This document shows positions 35,460 to 48,400 of a DNA stretch of 64,000 nucleotides, piece after piece. Source of the stretch: Ricordea florida. Taxonomy: Eukaryota; Cnidaria; Anthozoa; Corallimorpharia; Ricordeidae. The position numbers were made by a program, and so were the translations under genes. The notes beneath the pieces were generated by a model. That model made no database searches. It saw only the letters and a list, made by a program, of their open reading frames with translations, and was not told the DNA's origin. Numbering within the stretch: position 1 is the stretch's first letter; each line of letters starts with the position of its first letter. The stretch is from NCBI GenBank assembly GCA_949710005.1, contig OX453276.1, positions 2,900,201 through 2,964,200 of the forward strand. Reading direction: 5' to 3'.

Positions 35460-35771
35460 GGGACTTGTCAGAAATTAGAAGGGGGAGGGGGGGGAGGTGA
35501 AGACTTTTCGTGAAGCAATGAAAGTAAAATGAAACTTTCAAGGGGATTAAAATGTCCCGACCCACCTTTGGAACTCGTCCTAAAATTCCTTGATCCTCCT
35601 CTGTAAAACATGATCCTAAAGCATCGCTTTACCATCATGGGAGCCGAGTTTCTTGTGGCCCTCTCTACTTTCCTGTCATTTTTTTCATAACCCTCCCTTT
35701 TGAAAGGCTCAAAAACTGTGACCCTCCCCTGTTTTCCACCCCCTCCCCCCTGCTAATTTCTGACAAGTCCC
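35460..35771. mobile_element. 312-bp TIR MITE
   Basis: GGGACTTGTCAGAAATTAG at the left is matched by its exact inverse CTAATTTCTGACAAGTCCC at the right. G-rich and C-rich tracts lie just inside the ends. It is non-coding. The target duplication is not clear. Confidence 0.88.
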
Positions 35772-35814
35772 AAACACAGCAAATACAAGACCGTTTGACC
35801 ACATTAAGATTAAC

Positions 35815-36745
35815 ACTAAGAAGAGGTAAAAATACAACGCTTTACAGTTTCACGTGGTTCCAAACACGAGAAACAGTCTTTCACCGCATAACAAAGACTT
35901 GAAGAAGTGAAAATACAACGCATCTGTAACCTTGTATTAAACAGGAGAAATAGTTTTTCATCAGATAACAAACAGTGAGAAGATAGGCAAAAATACGTGC
36001 TTTTCACTTTGCATCAAACATGAGAGAGTTTCATCGCACTGCAAACGCTGAGAAAAGGTGATACACAAGGCCTTTTTAACGTTGTATCAAACACTAGAAA
36101 CAGTGTTCCATCGCATTGCAAAATCCAAGAATAGAGTTGACAACATAACGCGTTTTCAACGTTGTTTCAAGCACGACGAACAGTATTTTGTCGTATAACA
36201 AACACGGAGAAGAGCGGTGACAATACAACGCGTTTTAGCGTTTCATCAAACAAGAGGAACAGTGTTTCATCGCATACTAGACACTGAGAATTGAAAATGC
36301 AAGGCGTGTATCAACGTATCAAAAACAAGGAACAGTGTTTCATCGCATACTAAACACTGAGAAGTGAAAATACCACGCGTTTTTTAACGCTACATTAAAC
36401 ACTAGAAACAGTGTTTCACCAGGTAACGAACACTAAGGAGAGAAGTGTAAATATAACGCGTTTTTAAACGTATCAAACACGAGGAACAGTGTTTCATCGC
36501 GTACTAAACACCGAGAAGTGAAAATACCACGCGTTTTTTAACGCTACCTTAAACACTAGAAACAGTGTTTCACCAGGTAACGAACACTAAGGAGAGAAGT
36601 TTAACTACAACGCGTTTTTAAACGTATCAAACCCGAGGAATAGTGATTCATCGCATGACAAACGTTGAGAAAGGAGGCGAAAATACAACGAGCAACTGTT
36701 TCACCCATAACAAACAATGAGAAAAGATGTGACAATACTTACAGG
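35815..36745 (+). repeat. Degenerate minisatellite, about 77-bp period
   Basis: Around 12 units share AATACAACGCG, ATCAAACACGAGGAACAG, TGTTTCATCGCAT and AACACTGAGAAG. A two-unit block of 153 bp is duplicated almost exactly (GAAGTGAAAATACCACGCG at 36361 and 36514). Confidence 0.82.
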
Positions 36746-37079
36746 AATATGCGAAACGATATCACAGGTACATGATAATGATGGGTAGCGTTTATGGAGA
36801 AGTAACTTTAACTTCATAATAAAAAACCGGCAAGTATCTCTTTTATTTGAAATGTGAATATCCTGTTCTAGAATACCACAACCAAAAAGGACATAAGAAT
36901 GCCACGTAGAGAGAACAAACTATAACTAACAAATTTAAACCTGATACAGAAAAATGTACTAAAACAATTCTACATCAAAGTTACACTAACATAAGGCAAC
37001 AACGCATTAAAATCACAAAGCCAACTTATTCTATAAGAACTTATCAGAAGGGAAAAATATACACTCATTACAGATAGGT

Positions 37080-37199
37080 GATCAATGTGAGTATCATGGC
37101 AACTGCGTACCTACCCCTCCCCTAAACCAACATTAACGCTAACTTTTTAACTTATTATAACTTGTTGGGTTAGGGAAGGGGTAGGTACTTACATTGATC
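37080..37199. mobile_element. Palindromic MITE (GATCAATGT family), copy 1
   Basis: GATCAATGT... GTACCTACCCCTCCCCTAA and the inverse TTAGGGAAGGGGTAGGTAC ...ACATTGATC form a hairpin. The same family lies at 53337-53509. Confidence 0.85.
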
Positions 37200-37494
37200 C
37201 GGATATGGAATGACTGACTGTTGAAGTTTCTAAAGTATATGAACTGAGCAAGAGACCTTACAGGCTCATGATTTATATTGAGTTCTGATTGGTCTATTGG
37301 ACTTTGCATAGCTGTTGTGATTGGCCGAGTGTTATTGCTTTGGTTTTGGTTTCAAGACAGTCAATTTAAAACCGCTCCCAACTTGAAACCTGAGCAAACC
37401 AGGAAAAAAATATGTCAGTCAGTCAGCCCCGAATCGTTTAAAGAACGCAACAATTCGACAACGGAATGCAAAGAAAACGATGAGTTCTGATTTG

Positions 37495-37830
37495 CCAAAC
37501 GCTATGTCTACACGATACCGGATAGCTTTTCGTGTCTACATGAAAAATTTACCGGCATAGTACGAACGAAAACGGCTCAGAACTGGAACAAGACTGGCGC
37601 GCCGAAAAAAAATCGCTCCGAAAATAGTGTTTAGGGTGTCAACAAAAGGCCTATCCGATACGGTTCTTGTACCGGCGCAATTGCTATCCGGTAAAGTGTA
37701 GAAGTCTTTAAGGCATTCTTTCACTTTTCGTATTGCAGGTTTGTTGGATCAATTTTCTTTACCCCGTCCAGGCCCCCTTCTACCAACCCCACACCTGTAA
37801 GTGGCTTGACACGAGGGGAGCCTGAATCCA
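37495..37830. mobile_element. Dispersed TIR-like repeat, copy 2
   Basis: Copy of the element at 24715-25060, with the same CCGGATAGCTTTTCG and GCTATCCGGTAAAGTGTAG arms and the same right flank. Many substitutions separate the copies, so the insertions are old. Confidence 0.75.
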
Positions 37831-38159
37831 ATGCAGGTCTTGTAACGAGAAATATCAAACTACAACGTTCGTGAAAGCACAAGAATAAGCTATAACTGTA
37901 TGACTAACGCTTGAGGAGTCCGGCGGCGCCAATTGTCAGCTCCTTTCAAGGTGATTACGCCCTCACTACTTACAGCTCTTCATGATTCAAAAGCATTGTC
38001 TGCGATTTTATTCAATAAAATAAGCGATTAAAAATATGAAATACACATCAATTGGGGTTATGATTTATCTGTTAATTCAATACCAGCAACCTGTCTGGCA
38101 AAACTTTAACAATCGAGCCCTTGGGAAATACCACATTTATATGAAACATAAGAATCGTA

Positions 38160-38720
38160 TCGTGTAGTTCTAGTTTTTAAGTTTGGATCAAATCATGCAA
38201 GGTTCCAAATCACTACGAATTTACCCAACGGTACTCTACTGTGGTACTTGTGGTGCTGTTTTGCTTCTACCTCTTTTATGCGTGTGGATCAAACCATGCA
38301 GTTTGGCCATTCTTTGGAAAGCTACTGAACAGTACTGTACTATGGTACTGGTTGGTTAACTATACAGTGTGGTTCTAACTTTTTCATCTGTGTATCAAAC
38401 CATGCAGTGTGAACATTGTTGTAAAGCTACTGAACAGTACTGTACTGTGGTACTGTTTACTATACAGTGTGGTTGAAACTTTTTCATCTGAGGACCGAAC
38501 TAGGCAGTGTGAAATTTTTAGAAAGCTATATAAATTGTGCTGTGTCGTGAAGCTCTTTATAACACAGTGTGGTTCTAACTTCTGTCTGTCGATAAAACTA
38601 TGCAGTGTTCCAAAGCTACTCTACCGTTCTCCGTCGGCCACTGATTGTTTTCCGGTACGCTAGCGTTTTAAATTGTTTTATCCACGGATGAAACCTCGAG
38701 TGTGACCATTTCAATGAAAA
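38160..38720 (+). repeat. Diverged 106-bp satellite cluster, about five units
   Basis: The central two or three units (38290-38500) are close to the main array; outer units decay by deletions. The cluster lies 200 bp past the stop codon of the exonuclease gene, on the opposite strand. Confidence 0.85.
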
Positions 38721-38928
38721 CCTACTGACCTAGGCTGTTAGACCACAACTAGTTCACAAGTAGTCCAGTATTTCACCCGATTTAACTGCTACCTTATAAA
38801 ACAAACCCTATGTACGGTTGAATTTACATCCTCTTCTTACACTAACAGCATGTGAGGTTAACAGCGTATCCCGGCTGTGCAGTTCCTCTGGATTCCTTGC
38901 TCGTCTCCCTACACTGTACGTCTTTTTC

Positions 38929-41900
38929 TCAGAGATTGTTATTCTTATCTGCCCAATAGTCTGACTCCTTTACCCTCATAGGAGCACGTGCCGGCCTTTG
39001 CTTCATTCTATATAACCTCTTCGTATCACCTTGAACTCCTCTTATGTTGGAATTTACTCGTCGACTCTCGCCTCGTGTGCCTTTTGTTTCACGTCCGATC
39101 GTTTTTTCTTTATTTCTCTGAACAGGGTGCGCTGCATCTGCCGAATCCTTCTCATTCTGCGAAGGATTCGCCGAGTTCGTACCTATCAGTTGCCGATCAT
39201 ACTGGATCGACAAGTCTTTCATCGCCTTTTGTGTATATTTTTGTTGCTTCTCAGAGCTTTGAGACGAATGAACCGATTCAAGATCACCTTTCTCTTTAGG
39301 GAATCTTACTTTTTTTAGATTAACCGACCGATGAGTTGGTTTCCCAGGATTAACAAGTACCTTACCACCAGAATCCTGTGTCCATTCAGAACGATTCTTT
39401 AACGTTGAAATATCTCCTGGTATACCAACAGCTTCGTTGAAACCATCAACCTGTTTTGAGAGGGCTTCTTCTGAATGCAATTCCGACATCTGTTCTGTCT
39501 GTCTTTCTTTAATATTCTGTCTCCTTCGGTTAACCCGCTGAGGTTTGGGTGAACATGTTGTTGTTAGTATGGGGCCTTCACTTGGCCTCGCACAAGGCCG
39601 ACAGTTGTCTCCAACCGTACTGCATGTTGACATGGGTTGAATGTCTAAGGTCTGTTTCATGCTCTCCTCTGTCTTCACATCGGCCGGAGAATCGATACAT
39701 GCCTTGTCCATGCTACTACCGTCTGGCGATAGTCGCCTTCCCATAGTTATGGTTTTCTCGTCAAGCGATACGATGGTCACTTCCTGGCTGACTGTTATTG
39801 CAGGGACGTCTCCTGTAGTCTGCTGCCAGTTCTCAAGGGGGCTGAGTGAGGCCTTGGGTTCAGTATCAAGCTGTGATGGCACTGTAGATGAAATCGCCAC
39901 ATGCGTGGAATTCGAGTAAGTGTCCCTGCGAGGTGACAGGAGTAAATTCGAAGCTTGCGTGCTTAGCCCATATCCCGAGGAACCAGGATAAAGAACTGCT
40001 GAGTTCTCTATGATCATGCCGCTCCTTTCACCACTCGATAAAACAGGACCAGCGGCTAAACAGGCTGAGTCGTGCTGTCTCAACTGCATAGTAACGGATT
40101 CATGACTGAAAGGTGAGCGGTCTGACATGTGACTCCATGAAGAATTCCTGTTCGCTTCGAGTGAAGTTGGAAAATCAAGGGAATCGTCACTCGAGGTGGT
40201 CGAAGATGTATCCCAGCTGCTTTCTTCCACGAAAGCAGTTGATATGAACTGTGGGTCAGCAGATAAGTTTGAATATCCAACATCGGAGTTCCCTTGAAAA
40301 GTGTTTTCTATCTCCGATAAGGAGGACGTGTTGACTCGCTGAGTGGTACTGCTGGACGCCATTGAATGATCATAAGGATTATCATAAAAAGGGGCAGGAG
40401 GATATGGATAACATGCCGCCCCTGGGTAAAAGTGGGGCAAAGAGGGCCTCAACCCTTGCCAAGCAAACATTGAGGGTGGAGGTGCGACACTGGATTGTCC
40501 AGGGTTGGAAATTAACAATGGATGTCTGTACTGGAATGGTGTCAGGAGGGTATGCTGGTGTTGCGGTACCAGCTGGGGTGGATAGGATGGAGGGTAACCA
40601 AACGATGAGTAACAGGGTCTTATAAGTGGGACTGCCCGTGGAGCTTGATTGAATGCCCCATACACATTCGCATAAGCTGGCCATGAACCTTGAACATAAC
40701 CAATGCCTTGACTCGGTGGCATCTGGTAAACCCCACTTGAATTTCTTACCCAAGCAGGTTGCGGCTGCACTGTCTCAGGAGTGTAGCCTCTCTCGGCACC
40801 AAGAGGTGGTTGACGAAAGAACGTATCTATAGGGTGTTCCTCACTAGAACTGCTGCTGTCAGATGACGAATCAACCAGAGGTTCACTGTTAGCGACCAGC
40901 TGACCCATGGTAGAACCGTCGTTAAGTTGGGCAGAGCCGACCGCACGGATAGCCAACATTTGGTGCACGCCAACAACATTTGGTACTCCTCCCGCAGGGA
41001 ATGAGGCTAACACAGAGTCTTCACATGACGAATGAGTCTGTGCCATGTCATCCCATTGGTGCTGCATTTCACTATTCCTTGATCCATCTGTTTGGTCATA
41101 CATTAAATCAGTTTCAGATGCAGATGAAGATTCTTGGCCACCACCACTGGTGACCTCAGACCTCTGTACTGCTAACTCACTGGCAACTCCATTGTCACCA
41201 GGCTGAATTGTTTCTACTACATCCATATTTTCACCTTCTTTGTTGTTGCCAGACAAAGGTAGATGACCATTGACATCCTCTTCAGTTTCTAAACAAGGCC
41301 TTTTGAGGTTGCATGGCAAACAACTTCCATTCATGGTAGATTTATCTGAAGCTTCACTCAATTCTTCTTGCTCCGTCTCCAGGGTTTGTGGACACACATT
41401 ATCATCTAAATGAATTCTCGACATCCTGTCTGTCGCTTGTGTGGCATTATCTTCTGGTGCGGCTTCGAGATCGTGCAGAAATGAATCCACCCCTGCTCTG
41501 GGATCAGAGGCGGTTTCCTCTTCGACGTGATCTTCATCCTGAGTTGGCAAGTCTGTAACAGCGTCTTCAAATTGAGAATCGTATTCAGTATCGTCAATGG
41601 GTACAAGAATCGCAACGTCTCCAATCAGAACGCTAGTGAACTTCCTTATCACTTTCCGAGTTGAAGAACCATTACTAGCGTCGTAAGAAATGTCAACCTG
41701 TACAGACTTTTCCACTGTCTCACAAAGATCGTCAGTGCAAGAGTGGAGTGAGAATGGGCATTGCTTGGATGTCGATGATTGTTCTTCTTCTTTAGCCTGG
41801 TTTTCTACTGTGGTCTTGGAAATCTTTCCATCTGCCACCACACTAACTGGTTCGTTTTCTTTTGACAAGGAAGCTTCTTTATTCTCCAAGCTTTTTCCGG

Positions 41901-44900
41901 ATTCGATACCCTCAACGGACTCCATCTTATTTCTTCTGACAATGATGGGCTCCGTTTTCCTTCCAACCGGCGAAGAATGCCCCTCGCCCTGTTGTTTCTT
42001 TGGAAGAGGTTTGACTGGTGGTCTAAAAAATCTTCCTCGTACATGCCTTGTGTTTGAAATGGATGTATGACGATTGTTAACCGACTTGGGTTGACCTTTC
42101 ATGGGTCCCCTTGTCTTCCGACTGTCACTCTCTTCTTGCTCGTTCGCTGATTTTGATTGACTTCTTGTGGCTCTACTCGCCTCCCGTTTGTCATTTTGTT
42201 CTTGCTCGTTCTCAAACTTTTGCCGACGTTTCGTGAACCTATTTGCATCACGTTTTGGCGAATGTAACTGAACGGCATTTGGTTTCGTGGAAGTAACATT
42301 CTGGCTTTCAATCTTACTATCTTTCCCCTTCTTCTTTTCAGCGGCACGAGTTGAAAAGTCTTCAACATTAAGACTCAGTGGTGTAGGTGTCGTACACTTC
42401 AAGGAGAAAGATTCATTAGCAAGACGACAGCTTGCTTCAATTTCCCAGTCTTCACCTGTGCTGTGACTGGCTGCTTCTGGATTCTGAGGCTTCTCTTCAA
42501 CTAACATCTGCCGGGTTGCTGAAGTCGTTGCCTTCTGCAATGGTTTAGTCTCGGAGTAATCCCTTTTCTTTGGCACGTTTCCTACTGTTGCCTTGGCTTG
42601 ATCAGCCGTTGTCAACAGCTTTCTGTGGGTCTCTGCATACGCTAATGCACCTTGATTTTTAAGTCCCAATCCACTAAAATGCAGAGCCATCACCTTGGCT
42701 ACCTTACGCTCAATACTGTACGTTTTCATCACCTCATAAAATTCCAGGAATGAGGAGCTATCCTCAAAGAGCTTCCGAAGAGTATTGTAAGTTATACCTT
42801 CCTTCATCAGTTTTTTGACCGACATGGTCTTACTATAGGCGTCCAGTTTGCATAGTTTTTCTGTGGACGGAACAGAGAAAAGCAAATTACAACACAGGGC
42901 TTGAAATTGCGGCTGATACAGGCGCACTTGCAACCAAACTTTTCACTTTTGCAACTAAAAGTTATCGGCCAGTCGCAATATGCGACTTCTTCCCGACTAG
43001 TTGATCGGCAGGATTATTAGTGACTAGCGACCAAGTTAATAAAATTCTTATTTAACGAACACCAAGGGTGCCCTCTGTGTTATTTTAACTGAAAATTTGA
43101 ACTTGATGGGCAAGTGAAGAATAGAGCGGACTGAGACCAGAACATGCAACTTGGCCAACAAAGAAGATAACGAAAATTGGGAAGATTATCAGTTGGATGG
43201 TAATGATTCCACAAAGCACCAAATTCTCTACACTACAATATAACAAAGCATATGGCAATGCCAAAGAAGAATTATTACGCACATCTTGAGAGTGAATTGG
43301 TGGGGTAAAAAGGTTTAAGTGCTCACAAGCCTCTAAGTCCACACAAGGCATCACCCAGTGGCATTTGCCGCTGGCGGCGCCAGGAACTGTAGTCCCGTTG
43401 CTAGCCGCCTAAACTACCATAGTTCCTGGTCAATGGCTGACGATGGTGATGCCTAGCAGTTGGCAGTTAAGCCTCTGTATGAATTCCTCATTATTGTTAT
43501 TGTTGGTATTATTATTATTTTTTCCTATTTTCTTGGTAGACTTCCATATTTGAAGTCAATATGAAAGGCTTTTTTTATTTTTAATCAAATTGATTGAAAT
43601 TTTTATCACTTGTACGATAGGAGCAACCAATAAATGTTATTCTAATTTCACATCTTGTTTTTTAATCAATTGAGTTTTTCTGACCGACACCAAGTCCTCT
43701 TCTTTTTAATTGAAATAATTTGTAAATGGTGATTTGACTGAATAGTTTTTACTAATTGTATATAGGATTTTAATGTTAGTGTTTGTCATCATTAAAGATT
43801 AGAGATTATTATTTATCAATTCATTATTATTACTATTAATATTATAAGTAATACTATTATTATCAAAAAAGGTTAATTACAAATACCTTCTAGAATTTCC
43901 TGTTGCTTTTTGGCTGTGCTCTGCAATACATAATACTCAACCCTAGAAACGAGATGGTAGAAACTTGTTAAAAAAAAACTCAAAAGGTCCGCCTTTATCT
44001 TGTGACTGATTAGTACTCTGATACAACTCAAAAACGAGATTATGAAATGAAACACAATTTACTAGTGCCCACAAATAAATTGACCCAAGAATTCACTCTT
44101 TATTTAAGTTTGTTTTTGAGTTAAAGGGCAACCATGACTGATCACCCTTGCTACATTTTAAAAAGCTGAAGTATGTTATGGAAAAAATTATTATTCATCG
44201 TGGTAACTTCAACGATAATATAAATTACTGCAGTTCTATGGTCTCACGACAGAATCACTTGGGTGACGTTTCGACTGCCTACTGCTAGGCTTCTTCATCG
44301 CCTGAAGAAGACTAGCAGTAAGCAGTCGAAACATCATGACCACCACCCAAGTGACTCCGTCATGAGACCATAGAACTAATTTATGTTATCAAGCTGAAGT
44401 ATGCTCTGAAGTTACCAGGGATGCAAAGCTAACTGTTCAGCTTTGTTAAAAAGTAACTTCATTAATAGAGTGGAACTAGCTAATTACAGTTGTCTATATC
44501 TATATGTAAGGGTGGCAAAAAAATTCAGTCTTGAAACTCAAACCCAAACCTGCTTGCAAACTAGATGGGTGAATAATTCTGTACTCACAATGGCAAAACA
44601 AACCTTTCTTTTGTTGTAGAATAACGCATATAGTGAAGCAGATTCTTGAGCCCAGTTTGAGCAAAGATCTTTACCATGGCTTCAACATCACCCATAGCTC
44701 TATGCTTTTCTGTTGAAAGAGACAAATATGAAGCATAAAAGGGCTTTGTAAGCCAAGAAGGTACACAACCTCATATTATACCAAAAAATAAAACAGGAAT
44801 ACCCTACTCATTCTGCGTGCTATAAGACAAGTTGTCATGCTGCAGGTGTATAGCACTTGTATATAGTACCTTTAATAAATAGGTATACTGTACCTACCAT

Positions 44901-45399
44901 TATAAGTTGCTTGTGGAAAAAACTTCTTGAAGAGACCATCAAGAGAGAGTCTTGTTTTAGCTAAAAGCTTTTCACCTTTTTCCTTTAACTAAAATAATAA
45001 AAAAAGGGAAAATACATGAAAAATAAAAAGGAGTGTTAGTCCTCAAAAATATGTTATCCCACTTGCCAGAAACATACATGCACTCATTTGAAACCTCGCT
45101 ATCTCGAACTTGGTTATCTTGAACTCTCGGCCATCTTGAACTCAAACCCATTTTTCTTTGATTGGCCCATGTTTTTTTCAGTCATTTACCATTGGCTACC
45201 TTGAACTTGGTTATCTTGAAATCACCGCTATCCTGAACTACGCCACTACATTATTTACAATGTATACAGTGGTTGTTATCATTGCGCTTGCGCTTCCAGT
45301 CTGTTCCATGTGCTTGCCCTTGATTGCGGTTGGTATTACATTTAAGAAATAGAAAACATGTACCGTGTTTCTATCGAGTTATAGAAACACGAGTGAAAG

Positions 45400-45430
<31 letters not shown>

Positions 45431-48400
45431 GAGCCGCAGGCGAGTGTTACCACAGCTTTTTCGAGTTCTCCCAAACTTTCACGAGTGTTTCTATAACTCA
45501 ATAGAAACGCGAAGAACATGTTTTCTATTTCTTTTAGAAAACACCGCGACGAAAAAAAGAAAAGCAACTTGTTAGCTTTGATTATCAAAATGTAAATTCT
45601 CTTTGCTCGCGTCATCATTACGTCAACAGCTCGTGCTAGTTCTGTGTTTCTATCGAGTTATAGAAACACGATTTCTAACCAATCAGCGCGCGTACTTTCT
45701 TAGGACTGTTTTCTAATAAACCTTCAAGTAAATGCAGTGTTTCCTCTTTAATGAAGCTAGTTTTCGATTCCCTTGGTCAAAATCAACCCCAGTTATCTTG
45801 ACCTCTAATGACAGCTGATAGACAAACATCAAAAAGGGTCAAAACAGCTGTAAAGTGTACTGAAGTTACAACTGAAATTACAACATCATTAACAATTATT
45901 ATAAAGTACATGTAGACAAAGCATACATTTAGTTTCAGGGAAAGGGTTAAAGTCTACATGAAAACGGTCTCAACAAAAAAACAACTCACCTCTTTGCACA
46001 GTACCAGGCTGTCAGCAAAATGAATGTTTTGCCGTGAAAGGAGAGAGTGATTCAGCCCACTTTTCTCCATGTTAGCCAGTAAAATCAAGAAATCAAACTG
46101 GAAACCATCATGGGCACACAACACTAAGGAATAAATCAAAATGTTTAGTTTCTTATGGGTTACAACAGATACAAAGATATCACATTAAAAAGCAAGTGCG
46201 AAAAACAGCTGAGAACTTAACATCAATTCAGCAAACAATTTGCAAGGAAACTGAACACATTTGTCTCAATCAAATTTGGGAAGGAGGAAAGACCTTTACA
46301 AGATGTGAAAACATATGTGAAATAACTGATAATAATGTATTTATGAATAGCTTTTGAGGACAAAAAAGGGTAGAGTCTTAAGAAAAACGTTGCTCAGATT
46401 TAGTCACATTTAGTTGCTGATTTTGTTGTTGTTTTTTGCATTTTAGTTGATCTGGTTGCTGTTGAATAGTGGGTTCTCATCTATGCTGTGTTTAAGAGAC
46501 TCATCTCTTAAACATTTATTCTGAAGGTAAGGAAACACTTCTATCAGAAAGCATAGATTTTTAATCAATGCACACTTTATTTCACTTTAACACAGAAAAT
46601 AATTAACAGTCTATAATAGCAAAGTCAGGATTTGGACATTTCTTCCAGACAGTAAATTGACAGTGAATTTTTTTGTAATTCACCTAGGTTGTATACTGCA
46701 TACTGTATACTGCAGAAAAGAATATCACTGTTATCATTGACAGACCTGGAAAAAACTCATGGCCTTGTCTTCTCTTGGCAAGGTCAACCATGTCATTTAT
46801 CCATGTCAGAAAACTCTTTATCACTTCTGGGAATGATGGCATATTCCTTAGATCTTCTTCTGAAATGGCACATTCCTTAGTTGCTGCAAAAAAGAATAAA
46901 ATAAATAAAATTCAGGGTTCTCAGTAGAAGCCCACAACCAGCGAAATTCTCCCAGTTGTGAGCACCAAGGAAGCTGCCTCTTGAGGTTGAGAAAATTCCC
47001 TTGTAGTTATGAGTTGCAAAGGAATAAAATTTACTCTACATATGTTAACTGGAGGACATTTTCAAAGAAAAAAGATTGCATAATCGCTTCTTGATTGGTG
47101 TCAAAATTAGATCTTATAATACCTTCAATAAACAAGTCATTTTGGGTGAGTCAAGTTAATAGTTTGAACTATTATGCTGTTGCTCTTGTGAGACTTGAAT
47201 GTTCTTCATTGCATTAGCTAAATTAACATTTATAACTACGAAGACTGAAAAAAGCCCTTTCCTGCAGTCAAATTATATATCCTCACAGGGATCCCTTGAG
47301 GGGCCTGATCAGTTTCTCAATTAATCACATGTGAGAAAATTCCTTGTGTCCACGCGCTAATCGGTTGCTACTTCACCTTTCAAATTCCAGATTTCCTTTG
47401 TTGCAACTTTAATGCAAGCTAAGAGCCTTCCTTAATTTCACAAGGTTGTGTGCTAAGGAAGACTACGATTATCACTAAGCATTAGAAAATACGCTTACAC
47501 CGACCCATCCTGTGTAAATGCCTACAGGACGTCTTGTTATTTTCATCATTGTTGTTCTTGTCACCAAGTCACAACATGGCAGGAAAAATGTCGCCTATTA
47601 AAGGATGTTTCTAAAAAGAGTACTTTTTAAAAAAATGGTGAAACCAGCATACTACAGTATTTCTAATGATACCAATATTATTCTGCATCAATATCTCCTG
47701 TATTCATATTCCAGTAGCTTCTCCAGGCACTTTAAAAGCTCTTAAAATTCCTAACTATAGTCTAGTACTGATGCTCTGTTAACAAGTGGTCAAAACACTA
47801 TTAATAAGAAATATTGCATTTGTAGGGCATGAAACCTTCTAACATCAAAGTAGAAATATTCAGGGAGAAACAAGTTCTCAGAGATTCCTCATATTGTAAC
47901 TCCCTTTGCGTGTGACAATATTTTCAGTTCTGGCTAATTATTGAATTGAAGTAATTCAAGTAGCTGCGGATTTGGGGCAAAGTTTTTCTATAGAGGGAAA
48001 ACTTAAGAATTTAGCAATAAGCAGTGTAATTTCTGGTTTGGTAATCTCCTAATGATTCTTACGCTTTCTTCTGTGAGAAATTTTAATATTAGTGCCAAAA
48101 AGAAGACGTATTCTTGGCTAGATATTTTGTCTGTCAAAAAGAAATAACCATGCATTACATAACTCAACTTTCGTGGAGATCCTAAAAGTGTGAGCGAAAA
48201 TGTAACTCTCCGCAAAAATATTTCAGAGGCACTACTCCGAAGGATGACTCGAGCTCTGCGGTAAATACATCAAACATTTTATTCCCAACGAATAGTAATT
48301 TAAAATGAACTGACAAACAAGACGCTATGAACTTTGCATCACTCAGCGTCATTCTTAGTTCCAGTTCATCGCCTATGGTGGTGGGTTTTGTTGATTTCAT

